64,000 nucleotides of DNA from Planifilum sp021793745 (lineage in GTDB: Bacteria; Bacillota; Bacilli; Thermoactinomycetales; DSM-44946). The translations under genes were made by a program, and so were the position numbers. The DNA is taken from the NCBI GenBank assembly GCA_937983105.1, contig CALKAM010000061.1, positions 1 through 64,000 on the forward strand, in the 5' to 3' direction. The notes beneath the pieces are model-generated. The model saw nothing but the letters and a program-made list of their open reading frames with translations, was not told where the DNA came from and did no database searches. Positions 17,185 to 28,570 of this stretch are shown here, one piece after another; position 1 is the first letter of the stretch; every line of letters starts with the position of its first letter.

Positions 17185-17324
17185 CTTCCCGGAGGGGGAC
17201 AGTCCCCACGGCAGGATGAATCCATTTCACCTGATCCGCAATCCTTCGTCACAGGTTTACAACATTTTGTTGGTAGCATGTGTGTACCTGCAGCTGTCAC
17301 ACCAACAAAATGATGGGGAGATTG

Positions 17325-17550
17325 ATGTTGAAAAAATTGGGTTCAAAAGGGTTGAAATGTTTAAAAATCGTACACGTCTTCCTGGTTGTCCTCTTTTTTG
17401 GCGGTATCATCAGCTCATTGGCCATCAATCTACACGTCGATTTTACCCAATATGATGCGTATCACCATCAGTGACAACGTGATCCGATGGGGAGCGGTCG
17501 GGTTTTTGCTGATCATGATCTCACAGACAGGGTCGAACGATTGGCACTAA
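17325..17550 (+). pseudogene. DUF2269-type membrane protein remnant
   Basis: The first frame reads MLKKLGSKGLKCLKIVHVFL then VVLFFGGIISSLAINLHVD, a hydrophobic N-terminus like DUF2269 proteins, and stops at 17474. An overlapping frame continues ISDNVIRWGAVGFLLIMISQ to a stop at 17550, resembling a later segment of the same family. A deletion with a frame change has joined them. GGGGAG lies before the ATG. The family assignment rests on the two short segments only. Confidence 0.6.
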
Positions 17551-17567
17551 AGACCATGATGGGCCAC

Positions 17568-17595
17568 GCCGGGTTCCTACCCGGCTTTCTTTTTG
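17568..17595 (+). terminator. Rho-independent terminator after the DUF2269 remnant
   Basis: GCCGGG (17568-17573) pairs with CCCGGC (17580-17585), followed by TTTCTTTTTG. Confidence 0.75.
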
Positions 17596-17767
17596 CCTTC
17601 GATTGCCGGTCTGGAATTGCGAACATGCAAAAAGAAGCCGGCCGGAAATGGGACGACTTCTTATTTGGGAATAGAGAATATCACTTTAGCGGGGTAAAGG
17701 TTTGCAATCCCCTTTATTTCCCGCTTTCCAGGGATACCCCTAGAAAGCGGGAAACCCTTGATATACT

Positions 17768-17857
17768 TGGCGGAGAGGGTGGGATTCGAACCCACGGAGG
17801 GCGTAAGCCCTCGGCGGTTTTCAAGACCGCTGCCTTAAACCACTCGACCACCTCTCC
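17768..17857 (-). tRNA. tRNA-Ser (anticodon TGA)
   Basis: The 90-nt cloverleaf has acceptor GGAGAGG/CCTCTCC, encoded CCA, a long variable arm (GAGGGCTTACGCCCTC) and T arm GGGTTCGAATCCC. The loop CTTGAAA gives anticodon UGA, reading UCA and wobble codons. It lies downstream of serS, as the trnSL serine tRNA does in B. subtilis. Confidence 0.96.
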
Positions 17858-17878
17858 ATCTTCATGGATCACTGTGAT

Positions 17879-17906
17879 ATTATACTCGGCTTCCTAAAAA
17901 AGTCAA
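17879..17906 (-). promoter_or_regulatory. tRNA-Ser (TGA) promoter
   Basis: On the minus strand TTGACT (17901-17906) and TATAAT (17879-17884) are 16 nt apart. Confidence 0.65.
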
Positions 17907-17958
17907 GGGCCCCGCTGCAGCCGCGGGAGGCTGCGCGGGGATTGACCGCTGCCCTTCC

Positions 17959-19239
17959 TCAAGGGGGGGTGATCCGCTCCATGCCGCCCATGTAGGGCCG
18001 AAGCACTTCGGGGATCAGAATGCTGCCATCATCCTGCTGAAAGTTTTCCAAAATGGCGGCCACGGTCCGTCCGATCGCCAGTCCCGATCCGTTCAGGGTG
18101 TGGACAAATTCCGGTTTGGCCTTGGGTTCCCTGCGGAAGCGGATGTTGGCCCGGCGGGCTTGGAAGTCCTCGAAGTTGCTGCAGGAGGAGATTTCCCGAT
18201 AGGTCTGGTAGCTGGGCATCCACACTTCCAAATCGTATTTTTTGCTCTGGGCAAAGCCGATATCCGCGGTGCACATCAGCACCACCCGGTAGGGGAGCTC
18301 AAGCATTTGCAGGACCGCCTCGGCATCCTGCACGAGCTTCTCCAACTCCTCGTAGGAATCCTCGGGACGGACCAGCTTCACCAGCTCCACCTTGTTAAAT
18401 TGGTGAAGGCGGATCAGCCCCCGGGTGTCCCGACCCGCTGCCCCGGCCTCGGAACGAAAACAGGCGCTGAAGGCGGCAAACTTTTTGGGCAGCTCCTCCG
18501 CCGACAGGATCTCCTCCCGGTGGTAGTTGGTTACGGGTACCTCCGCCGTCGGGATCAGGTAGTAGTCGCTGTCGGCTACCGCAAAGGAATCCTCGGCAAA
18601 TTTGGGAAGCTGTCCGGTGCCGACCATGCTGTCGCGACCCACCAGATAGGGAGGAAGCATCTCCGTATATCCGTGCTTTTCGGTGTGCAGGTCGAGCATG
18701 AAGTTCATCAGGGCCCGTTCCAGGCGGGCTCCGGCCCCCTTGTAGAAGACAAAGCGAGAACCGGTCACCCGGCCGGCCCGTTCAAAGTCCAAAAGATCCA
18801 GCTCCTTGGCCAATTCCCAATGGGGCTTGGGCTCAAAGGAAAACTGCGGAATCTTTCCCCAATGGCGGACGGGCACGTTGTCCTCCTCGGAATCCCCGAC
18901 GGGAACGCTTTCGTGGGGAATGTTGGGCAGGGTGAGGAGGACGGACTGCAAATCCTCTTCCACCTGGCGCAGTTCCTGGTCCAACGCTTTAATCCGCTCC
19001 CCCACTCGGCGCATCTCGGCAATCTCCTGGGAGGCATCTTCCTTCCGCTTTTTCTTTTGGGCAATCTCCTTCGACACGGTGTTGCGCTTGTTTTTCAGCT
19101 GTTCACTCTCCTGAAGCAGCTCCCGTCGCCGCTCATCCAGGCTGACGAAATCATCCAGGCCGCTGATATCTTCTCCCCGATGCTCCAGCTTTTCCCGCAC
19201 TTCATCCAGGCGGTTGCGCAAGAGTTTCACATCCAGCAT
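17959..19239 (-). CDS. serS: Seryl-tRNA synthetase
   Basis: The enzyme charges tRNA-Ser with serine. The 426-residue protein has the N-terminal coiled-coil arm (about 30-100; LLQESEQLKNKRNTVSKEIA) and the class II catalytic domain with motif 2 FRSEAGAAGRDTRGLIRLHQ and motif 3 NGSGLAIGRTVAAILEN. The ATG at 19239 follows AAAGGAGGG. Expression is controlled by the T-box leader directly upstream, and two serine tRNAs are encoded in the same arm. Confidence 0.97.
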   Translation of the reverse strand: MLDVKLLRNRLDEVREKLEHRGEDISGLDDFVSLDERRRELLQESEQLKNKRNTVSKEIAQKKKRKEDASQEIAEMRRVGERIKALDQELRQVEEDLQSVLLTLPNIPHESVPVGDSEEDNVPVRHWGKIPQFSFEPKPHWELAKELDLLDFERAGRVTGSRFVFYKGAGARLERALMNFMLDLHTEKHGYTEMLPPYLVGRDSMVGTGQLPKFAEDSFAVADSDYYLIPTAEVPVTNYHREEILSAEELPKKFAAFSACFRSEAGAAGRDTRGLIRLHQFNKVELVKLVRPEDSYEELEKLVQDAEAVLQMLELPYRVVLMCTADIGFAQSKKYDLEVWMPSYQTYREISSCSNFEDFQARRANIRFRREPKAKPEFVHTLNGSGLAIGRTVAAILENFQQDDGSILIPEVLRPYMGGMERITPP

Positions 19240-19261
19240 GGCAAACCAACCCTCCTTTAAA

Positions 19262-19520
19262 CGAAAAAGCCTTCCGCCACCAAAGGGACGGAAGGTCCGC
19301 GTTGCCACCCTTTTTGACCGGGAAAAAAGATCCCCGATCCGCCTCGGGACGAGATAACGGTCGTCAATCCGGTCAACGCTTCTGCGGCTTCCGCCGCTTT
19401 TCGCGTACGGCTCCGAGAGGGATTCCCCGGCGGAGCGGGACGGTTTACACCGGCCACCGTCTCTCTGCTACCGCCCCTTCCGGGTACTCTTTCTCATCCT
19501 CGCCTTTTCTTCCACGATCA
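19262..19520 (-). promoter_or_regulatory. T-box leader of serS
   Basis: The minus strand holds the T-box GGGTGGCAACGCGG (19297-19310), which pairs with the uncharged tRNA CCA end. It is followed by a terminator: CCTTCCGTC pairing with GGCGGAAGG, then CTTTTTC (19263-19296). The 5' part has the stem I and GAGAGACGGTGG-type elements of these leaders. A TACAAT -10 lies at 19527-19532. Uncharged tRNA-Ser should stabilise the antiterminator and switch serS on. I could not fix the specifier codon with certainty. Confidence 0.93.
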
Positions 19521-19622
19521 CTTTTCATTGTATCCAGCCGGGAGTGGAACAAACCCCCGGGCACGAAGCCTGCACTGAAAGTCCATCGGGATGGGCTCCG
19601 TAAAGGCCCGCGGGCCCAGCGA

Positions 19623-20558
19623 TTACCAGCCCCGCTCCTGCATCCGTTCCGCTTCGGAAAGGGTGGAGATTTCGATGCCCGGCATCGCCGAGCCCAATCC
19701 CTTGGACAATTCGGCGATCAGGCCGAAATCTTCATAGTTGGCCGCCGCTTGAACGATGGCCTTCGCGTATTTTTCCGGGTTCTCGGATTTGAAAATCCCC
19801 GAGCCGACGAAAACGCCGTCGGAACCCAGGTGCATCATGAGCGCAGCATCCGCCGGCGTGGCGATTCCACCGGCAGCGAAGTTGTCCACCGGGAGGCGCC
19901 CCGTCTCATGCACCTGCAACAGGAGGTCGTAGGGAGCTGCCAGCCGTTTCGCCTCGGCCATCAATTCATCCTGGGACATGGACTGCACTTTCCGGATTTC
20001 GGCCATCATCTTGCGCATGTGGCGAACCGCCTCGACCACGTTGCCCGTTCCCGGCTCCCCTTTGGTCCGGATCATCGTGGCTCCCTCTCCGATCCGGCGC
20101 AGGGCTTCCCCCAAATCCCGGGCGCCGCAGACAAAGGGGACGGTGAATTGCTTCTTGTCGATATGGTACACCTCGTCGGCCGGGGTGAGCACCTCGCTCT
20201 CGTCGATATAGTCCACGCCCAAAGCCTCCAAAAGGCGGGCTTCGACGAAGTGCCCGATCCGCGCCTTGGCCATCACCGGGATGCTGACCGCGTTCATCAC
20301 TTCCTCAATCACCCGGGGATCCGCCATCCGGGCCACCCCCCCGGCGGCTCGGATATCCGCCGGGACGCGCTCCAGGGCCATCACGGCGACCGCTCCCGCC
20401 TCCTCGGCGATTTTCGCCTGCTCCGCGTTGACGACGTCCATGATGACGCCGCCCTTTTTAAATTCCGGTATGTTCCGCTCGACTTGACCGGACCCCGTCT
20501 CATATGCCTTTTCGGCACCGCCTACGGCACCGTTTTTCACTTCCACTTTTGCGGTCAT
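19623..20558 (-). CDS. pdxS: Pyridoxal 5'-phosphate synthase subunit PdxS
   Basis: PdxS builds PLP from ribose 5-phosphate, glyceraldehyde 3-phosphate and ammonia. The 311-residue TIM barrel shows GGVIMDVVNAEQAKIAEEAG, VMALERVPADIRAAGGVARM, the Schiff-base lysine region PVMAKARIGH and the phosphate loop NFAAGGIATPADA. The ATG follows GGGAGG. A 13-18 residue N-terminal extension precedes the usual start. Normally pdxT, the glutaminase that supplies ammonia, follows immediately. Here the next element downstream is the serS T-box and no pdxT is present in the window. Confidence 0.96.
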   Translation of the reverse strand: MTAKVEVKNGAVGGAEKAYETGSGQVERNIPEFKKGGVIMDVVNAEQAKIAEEAGAVAVMALERVPADIRAAGGVARMADPRVIEEVMNAVSIPVMAKARIGHFVEARLLEALGVDYIDESEVLTPADEVYHIDKKQFTVPFVCGARDLGEALRRIGEGATMIRTKGEPGTGNVVEAVRHMRKMMAEIRKVQSMSQDELMAEAKRLAAPYDLLLQVHETGRLPVDNFAAGGIATPADAALMMHLGSDGVFVGSGIFKSENPEKYAKAIVQAAANYEDFGLIAELSKGLGSAMPGIEISTLSEAERMQERGW

Positions 20559-20621
20559 CGGCTCATCCTCCCGTTTCCAGAGCGATAGATTCCCCAGCTC
20601 AATAAATTCCTCAATACAAGT

Positions 20622-20650
20622 ATTGTAACGGAATCACCGTAAATTGACAA
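20622..20650 (-). promoter_or_regulatory. pdxS promoter
   Basis: On the minus strand TTGTCA (20645-20650) and TACAAT (20622-20627) are 17 nt apart, between dacA and pdxS. Confidence 0.6.
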
Positions 20651-20667
20651 CCAATCGAGAAATCCTT

Positions 20668-21903
20668 TTATTCAATCCAGCTACTGATGGTATCCCCCAA
20701 TTTCCGGAAAAAGAGGCGGACCCAACTGGCCTCTTCCACCGATTCCCGGGTCAACAGCCGGACCGGTTCCACCCCGGGAATTTTTTGGCCATCGTAGCGG
20801 ACCGACACCTCCGCCACCGGAGTTCCCGCCGCCAGGGGAGCCTTTACCTCCCGGGTGTAACGGACGTGAAAGGTATACTTTTCCATCTGATCCTTGCGGA
20901 CTGGGAGCACAAGGGTGCGGTCGGCGGCGAGGGCCACATCCCGGGCCACCCCGTTGGGAACAGGGATCCTCTCCCGATATCCGGGCAGGGGCTTGTCCTT
21001 GGAGATCAGGGGTTTCAGCACATAATTTTCAAAGCCGGCATCCAGCAGACGACCCGTTTCCTGAAAACGGGCGCTCTGGGAGTCCGTCCCCATCACCGCC
21101 GTGACGAGGCGCATTCCATCCCGCTCCGCGGTCCCGACAAAACAGTACCCGGCTTCGTTGGTAAACCCCGTTTTGACCCCGTCGAGGCCCTCGTAGGCCA
21201 TCGACATCCCCGGGAGCATTCGGTTCCAATTGGGATATTCCTTCCCCCGGAAGGTGATGTGGGGCCGGGAGAGGATCTCCTTCACTTCGGGAAAATCCCG
21301 GAGAAGCCGCCGGGCAAGGAGGGCGGCATCCCGGGCGGACATCACATGTTCCCCCTCCACCTCCGGCGGGCGGGGATAGCTGGCTTCGTTCAATCCCGTG
21401 CTGTTCCGGAAATGGGTATGGGTCAATTCCAATTCCTTCGCCTTCTCATTCATCCATCCGACGAAGGCCTCCTCGCTGCCCGCCAAGTGTTCCGCCAGAG
21501 CCACGGCGGCGTCATTGGCGGAATAGACGAGCATCGCCTCAAACAACTGGCGGACGGTCCACTCCTCACCGGCAACCAGGTAAACCTGGGCTTCATCGAT
21601 GCTGGCCGCCCGAGGGCTGATCCGCACCGGATCCGCCCAATCGATCTCTCCGGAACGGATCTTCTCCAACACCAAATATCCGGTCATCATCTTGGTCAAG
21701 CTGGCGGGGGGAAGCGGTTCATCCGCCCGATGGGCATCCAACACGAGTCCGCTGTCAAACTCCATCACCACATGGGCCCTGGCCTGAACCTCCGGAAACG
21801 GTTCCGCCGCCAGCACCCGATCGGTCGCCGCCACAACCCCCAGCAAGAGAATCAGCAACCCTGCCATTCCCTTGAACCACAGCGGAAAAAGGCGACCGCC
21901 CAA
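20668..21903 (-). CDS. dacA: D-alanyl-D-alanine carboxypeptidase (PBP5 type)
   Basis: DacA trims the terminal D-Ala from peptidoglycan pentapeptides at the outer membrane face. The 411-residue protein has an N-terminal hydrophobic signal segment (about 12-32), the penicillin-binding motifs SLTK (nucleophile Ser about 68), SAN and KTG, and a C-terminal beta domain ending in an amphipathic anchor (RLFFRKLGDTISSWIE). The TTG at 21903 is chosen because GGAGGTG lies 6-7 nt upstream; an ATG at 21942 lacks a ribosome site. It lies between guaB and pdxS as in B. subtilis. Confidence 0.95.
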   Translation of the reverse strand: MGGRLFPLWFKGMAGLLILLLGVVAATDRVLAAEPFPEVQARAHVVMEFDSGLVLDAHRADEPLPPASLTKMMTGYLVLEKIRSGEIDWADPVRISPRAASIDEAQVYLVAGEEWTVRQLFEAMLVYSANDAAVALAEHLAGSEEAFVGWMNEKAKELELTHTHFRNSTGLNEASYPRPPEVEGEHVMSARDAALLARRLLRDFPEVKEILSRPHITFRGKEYPNWNRMLPGMSMAYEGLDGVKTGFTNEAGYCFVGTAERDGMRLVTAVMGTDSQSARFQETGRLLDAGFENYVLKPLISKDKPLPGYRERIPVPNGVARDVALAADRTLVLPVRKDQMEKYTFHVRYTREVKAPLAAGTPVAEVSVRYDGQKIPGVEPVRLLTRESVEEASWVRLFFRKLGDTISSWIE

Positions 21904-22135
21904 AACCTTCACCTCCGAAGACCGTTTCCCGACAACCGGCATGAAAACAGCGAGAGGCGATCTTCGGAACGCCCCTGCACGCGAGGTGATGTATCAAATC
22001 CCGTTTATTCGCCGTCTTCACCCGATCCTCAACAATTTCAGTTTACTCAAATCCCTCGGGAAAGGAAATCCGGGCGACGGGTTTTTCTGCCTGCGACGCG
22101 ATCGCCGGAAGGGACGTCACCCGGGTCCCGGCCAC

Positions 22136-22165
22136 GAAAAAGCCGCAGGGAGCTGCCCCTGCGGT
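22136..22165 (-). terminator. Terminator of guaB
   Basis: Minus strand: CCGCAGGGGCAGCTCCCTGCGG forms the hairpin (arms CCGCAGGG and CCCTGCGG), followed by CTTTTTC, 14 nt after guaB. Confidence 0.85.
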
Positions 22166-22178
22166 CTTCTTCCCAACC

Positions 22179-23636
22179 TCAGACGTGATAGTTGGGCGCT
22201 TCCTTGGTGATCTGAATATCGTGGGGATGGCTTTCCCGAAGGGAGGCGTTGGTCACCCGGATGAATCGGGTCTTCTCCTTCAGTTCCTGCAGGTTTTTCA
22301 CCCCGCAGTAACCCATCCCCGCCTTCAATCCGCCGATCAATTGGAAGACGGTGTCGGCCAAGGGCCCCTTATAGGGAACCCTTCCTTCAATGCCCTCGGG
22401 AACCAACTTCTTCTCATTTTCCTGGAAGTACCGGTCCCGGCTGCCCGCCTTCATCGCTCCCAAAGAGCCCATTCCCCGGTAGACCTTAAACCGCCGCCCC
22501 TGGAAGATCTCCGATTCCCCGGGGGCCTCTTCGGTGCCGGCGAAGAGGCTGCCCAACATCACCGCGTCGGCGCCCGCCGCAATCGCCTTTACGATATCCC
22601 CCGAGTAGCGGATTCCCCCGTCGGCGATGATGGGCACGCCGTACTGGCGGGCGACGGTGGCGCAGTCGTAGATGGCGGTGACCTGGGGCACGCCGATTCC
22701 CGCCACCACCCGGGTGGTACAGATGGAGCCGGGCCCGATCCCCACCTTGACCACGCTGGCCCCCGCTTCGATCAGGTCCCGGGTTCCCTCCGCCGTGGCC
22801 ACATTTCCGCCGACGATGCAGAGGTCCGGATACCGCCGCCGCAGTTCGGCCACCGTCTCCAGCACATTTCGGGAGTGGCCGTGGGCGGTGTCCACCACCA
22901 GGACATCCACCTCCGCTTCCACCAGGGCAGCCGCCCGCTTGTAGGTATCGCTGGATACCCCGACGGCGGCTCCGGCCAGCAGCCGGCCCTGGGCATCCTT
23001 GGCGGCATGGGGGAACAGGGTGGCCTTTTCGATATCCTTGATGGTGATGAGGCCCTTCAACACCCCCGTCTCATCCACCAGGGGCAACTTCTCGATCTTG
23101 TACTTCTGCAGAATTTCCTCCGCCTCTTTGAGGGTGGTGCCCACCGGTGCCGTCACCAGGTTTTCCTTGGTCATCACTTCGGAGATGGGTATGGAATAGT
23201 CGCGGATAAACCGCAAGTCCCGGTTGGTCAAGATTCCGACCAGCTTCCGATTCTTATCCACGATCGGTACGCCGGAAATCCGGTACTTGGACATGAGCGC
23301 TTCGGCGTCGTAAACCTTGTGTTCCGGGTGGAGGTAGAAGGGATTGGTGATCACCCCGCTCTCCGAACGCTTCACCCGGTCCACTTCCTCCGCCTGCTCC
23401 TCGACCTTCATGTTTTTGTGAATAATTCCGATTCCGCCCTGGCGGGCGATGGCAATCGCCATCGGCGCTTCGGTCACCGTATCCATCCCGGCGCTCATCA
23501 GCGGGATGTTCAAACGGATTCCCTCGCCCAATCGGGTGGCAACACTCACATCCTTCGGCAGCACTTCCGATTTAGCCGGAATCAAAAGCACATCGTCAAA
23601 GGTGAGTCCTTCCTTGACGAACTTTTCCTCCCACAT
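22179..23636 (-). CDS. guaB: IMP dehydrogenase
   Basis: GuaB oxidises IMP to XMP, the committed step to GMP. The 485-residue protein has the catalytic barrel split by two CBS domains (about residues 95-205; ISEVMTKENLVTAPVGTTL) and the active-site loop GIGPGSICTTRVVAGIGVPQ with the catalytic Cys, plus the ARG-flap region near the end. The ATG at 23636 gives the usual MWEEKFVKEGLTFDDVLL start; AGGAGG lies 12 nt upstream. It has its own promoter and terminator. Confidence 0.97.
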   Translation of the reverse strand: MWEEKFVKEGLTFDDVLLIPAKSEVLPKDVSVATRLGEGIRLNIPLMSAGMDTVTEAPMAIAIARQGGIGIIHKNMKVEEQAEEVDRVKRSESGVITNPFYLHPEHKVYDAEALMSKYRISGVPIVDKNRKLVGILTNRDLRFIRDYSIPISEVMTKENLVTAPVGTTLKEAEEILQKYKIEKLPLVDETGVLKGLITIKDIEKATLFPHAAKDAQGRLLAGAAVGVSSDTYKRAAALVEAEVDVLVVDTAHGHSRNVLETVAELRRRYPDLCIVGGNVATAEGTRDLIEAGASVVKVGIGPGSICTTRVVAGIGVPQVTAIYDCATVARQYGVPIIADGGIRYSGDIVKAIAAGADAVMLGSLFAGTEEAPGESEIFQGRRFKVYRGMGSLGAMKAGSRDRYFQENEKKLVPEGIEGRVPYKGPLADTVFQLIGGLKAGMGYCGVKNLQELKEKTRFIRVTNASLRESHPHDIQITKEAPNYHV

Positions 23637-23683
23637 CTTCCTTTCGCGCCTCCTGGTGTTTGTCCCGGACAAACGTTTTTGAA

Positions 23684-23712
23684 AGTGTACCAAACGGCGG
23701 AAAGGGCGTCAA
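23684..23712 (-). promoter_or_regulatory. guaB promoter
   Basis: On the minus strand TTGACG (23707-23712) and TACACT (23684-23689) are 17 nt apart, about 50 nt before guaB. Confidence 0.6.
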
Positions 23713-23827
23713 GCGGCGTCGAATTCTCCGAAAAAGGCGAAAGAAGCGACCGTCGGCGGCGGTCACCTGTTGGAAGGATGCGGACAGCAGGGGGTGGTTG
23801 TGATTTTTTAACCCGCTTCCGGACCAT

Positions 23828-23863
23828 GAAAAAACCGGAGAAGGAAATCCTCTCCGGTTTCTC
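23828..23863 (-). terminator. Terminator of gyrA
   Basis: Minus strand: AAACCGGAGAGG and CCTTCTCCGGTTT arms followed by TTTC, starting 7 nt after the gyrA stop. Confidence 0.85.
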
Positions 23864-23869
23864 GCAAGC

Positions 23870-26305
<2,436 letters not shown>

Positions 26306-26357
26306 CGGTCAGTCCCTCCGTCCGTTGATCCGGCACCTTCGGCAGACCGTGGCGCCG

Positions 26358-28271
26358 TCACACGTCCAGGTTGCGCACCTGCCGGGCGTATTCCTGGATA
26401 AATTCCCGGCGCGGCTCCACCTTGTCCCCCATCAGCGTTTCAAACACGTGATCGGCGTCGATGGCATCCTGAAGGGTCACCTGGAGCAAGGTGCGGCTTT
26501 CCGGGTCCATCGTCGTCTCCCAGAGCTGGGTAGCGTTCATCTCACCCAACCCCTTGTAGCGCTGGATTTCCACTTTCCCCTTGCCTTGCATTTCCTGGAC
26601 GATTGTTTCCTTCTCCCGGTCGCTGTAGGCATAGCGGATGGTCTTCCCCTGGGTGATCTTGTACAGGGGAGGCTGGGCGATGTAGACATAGCCCTCCTCG
26701 ATCAGGGGGCGCATGTACCGGTAAAAGAAGGTGAGGAGCAGGGTGCGGATGTGCGCTCCGTCCACGTCGGCGTCGGTCATGATGATCACCTTGTGGTAGC
26801 GGGCCTTGGCGATGTTGAAATCTTCGCCAATCCCCGTTCCCAGGGCGGTGATGATCGTCCGAATTTCATCGTTGGACAAGGCTCTGTCCAGACGGGCCTT
26901 TTCCACGTTGAGGATCTTCCCCCGGAGGGGGAGGATCGCTTGAAACATCCGGTCACGCCCCTGTTTGGCTGTCCCGCCGGCCGAGTCCCCCTCCACCAGG
27001 TACAGTTCGCTGATCTCGGCGTTGCGCGAGGTGCAGTCGGCCAGCTTGCCGGGAAGGGAGCTCACTTCCAGGGCGTTTTTCCGCCGGGTCAGCTCCCGGG
27101 CTTTCCGGGCGGCTTCCCGGGCCCGGGCAGCCGTTACCGCCTTATTGATGATCCGCTTCGCTACGGAAGGGTTTTCCTCCAGATAATTGAAAAAGCGGTC
27201 CGCGAAGATGGACTCCGTCACGGTCCGCGCTTCGCTGTTCCCCAACTTGGTCTTGGTCTGCCCTTCAAACTGCGGATCGGAAATCTTGATGCTGATGATC
27301 GCCGTCAAGCCCTCCCGGACATCGTCACCGGTCAAGTTGCTGTCGCTGTCCTTCAGCAGATTGTTGCGGCGGGCATAATCGTTGATCACCCGGGTGAGGG
27401 CCGATTTGAATCCCGCTTCGTGGGTGCCCCCCTCGTAGGTGTTGATGTTGTTGGCGAAGGAATAGATGTTGCTGGCGTAGGTATCATTGTACTGGAGGGC
27501 GATCTCCGCAAAAATGCCCTCCCGCTCTCCCTTGATGTAGATGGGGGGCGCGTGCAGCGTGTCCCGATTCCGGTTCAGATGCTCCACGAAGGAAATGATC
27601 CCGCCATCATATTTGAATTCGTGGGACTTTCCTTCCTCCCGCTCATCGGTCAGGGTTATGTACACCCCCCGGTTGAGAAAGGCCAGTTCCCGCAGACGGT
27701 TTTGGAGCACCTCATAGTCGAATTGGGTGGTTTCCGTGAAAATCTCCGGATCCGGCTTGAAGGTGATGCGGGTTCCGGTCTCCTCGGTGGTGCCCACCAC
27801 CTGCAGGTCCGTCTCGGGAACCCCTCGCCGATAACGCTGCCGGTGAATCTTCCCTTCCCGCTTCACCTCCACCTCCAGCCATTCGGACAGGGCGTTGACG
27901 ACGGAGACGCCCACCCCGTGCAATCCGCCGGAAAAAACGTAGCCTTCACCGCTAAATTTCCCTCCGGCGTGGAGGGTGGTCATCACCACTTCCACCGCCG
28001 GCCTCCCCATTTTGGGGTGGATGCCCACCGGGATGCCGGAACCGTTGTCGGTCACGGTCACGCTGTCATCCGGATGAAGGGTTACCTGGATGGTGTCGCA
28101 TCGACCGGCCAGGGCCTCGTCGATGCTGTTGTCCACCACCTCCCACACTAGGTGATGGAGACCGCGGCTGCTGGTGGAACCGATATACATGCCCGGCCGC
28201 TTTCGAACCGCCTCCAACCCCTCCAGCACCTGAATCTGGGATTCATCATAATTGGTTCGCTGTACGGTCAC
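26358..28271 (-). CDS. gyrB: DNA gyrase subunit B
   Basis: GyrB is the ATPase subunit. The 637-residue protein has the GHKL ATP site (EVVDNSIDEALAG, DNGSGIPVG, GGLHGVGVSVVNALS), transducer domain, and Toprim domain with EGDSAGG and the metal-binding DADVDGAHIRTLLL. It ends with the usual YARQVRNLDV. The start is GTG with AGGTG upstream. It is downstream of remB and recF and upstream of gyrA. Confidence 0.98.
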   Translation of the reverse strand: MTVQRTNYDESQIQVLEGLEAVRKRPGMYIGSTSSRGLHHLVWEVVDNSIDEALAGRCDTIQVTLHPDDSVTVTDNGSGIPVGIHPKMGRPAVEVVMTTLHAGGKFSGEGYVFSGGLHGVGVSVVNALSEWLEVEVKREGKIHRQRYRRGVPETDLQVVGTTEETGTRITFKPDPEIFTETTQFDYEVLQNRLRELAFLNRGVYITLTDEREEGKSHEFKYDGGIISFVEHLNRNRDTLHAPPIYIKGEREGIFAEIALQYNDTYASNIYSFANNINTYEGGTHEAGFKSALTRVINDYARRNNLLKDSDSNLTGDDVREGLTAIISIKISDPQFEGQTKTKLGNSEARTVTESIFADRFFNYLEENPSVAKRIINKAVTAARAREAARKARELTRRKNALEVSSLPGKLADCTSRNAEISELYLVEGDSAGGTAKQGRDRMFQAILPLRGKILNVEKARLDRALSNDEIRTIITALGTGIGEDFNIAKARYHKVIIMTDADVDGAHIRTLLLTFFYRYMRPLIEEGYVYIAQPPLYKITQGKTIRYAYSDREKETIVQEMQGKGKVEIQRYKGLGEMNATQLWETTMDPESRTLLQVTLQDAIDADHVFETLMGDKVEPRREFIQEYARQVRNLDV

Positions 28272-28281
28272 CTGCAGTCAC

Positions 28282-28566
28282 CTACTCTCTGGATTCCTGG
28301 TCGCTTCCCAAACCGTCCTCGGACCGCGACAGGCGGTTCGGTCCATCGTTTGCCCGCTTCATCAGGGTGTAGGGCGAAATCGGGGAAGCATAGACCAACG
28401 TACCGGTCACAATGAACGATTTGACATCCTGGGGGGCGATGACCACGAATCGCCCTTCCCGTCTTGCCCGATCCACAAAGGGAAAGATGTGCGGGGATGA
28501 CGCGTCCAGGATGGCAATCACTTCCCGGGTGCGAATCATCTTGTTCCCGCCTAGGTGAACAAACAC
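28282..28566 (-). CDS. remB: Extracellular matrix regulator RemB
   Basis: This 94-residue DUF370-type protein (YaaB) begins FVHLGGNKMIRTREVIAILD, matching RemB of B. subtilis, a small DNA-binding activator of biofilm matrix genes. The C-terminal ~15 residues (SRSEDGLGSDQESRE) are charged and not part of the fold. The start is GTG after GAGGTGA. It is 10 nt upstream of gyrB and 4 nt downstream of recF, as in B. subtilis, so it is probably co-transcribed with both. Confidence 0.93.
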   Translation of the reverse strand: MFVHLGGNKMIRTREVIAILDASSPHIFPFVDRARREGRFVVIAPQDVKSFIVTGTLVYASPISPYTLMKRANDGPNRLSRSEDGLGSDQESRE

Positions 28567-28570
28567 CCTC

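Noticed and set aside
16793..17230. A 145-codon alternative frame opposing the HIT gene frame
   Set aside because: Its Gly/Arg-rich translation lacks the histidine triad, which is intact in the overlapping frame.
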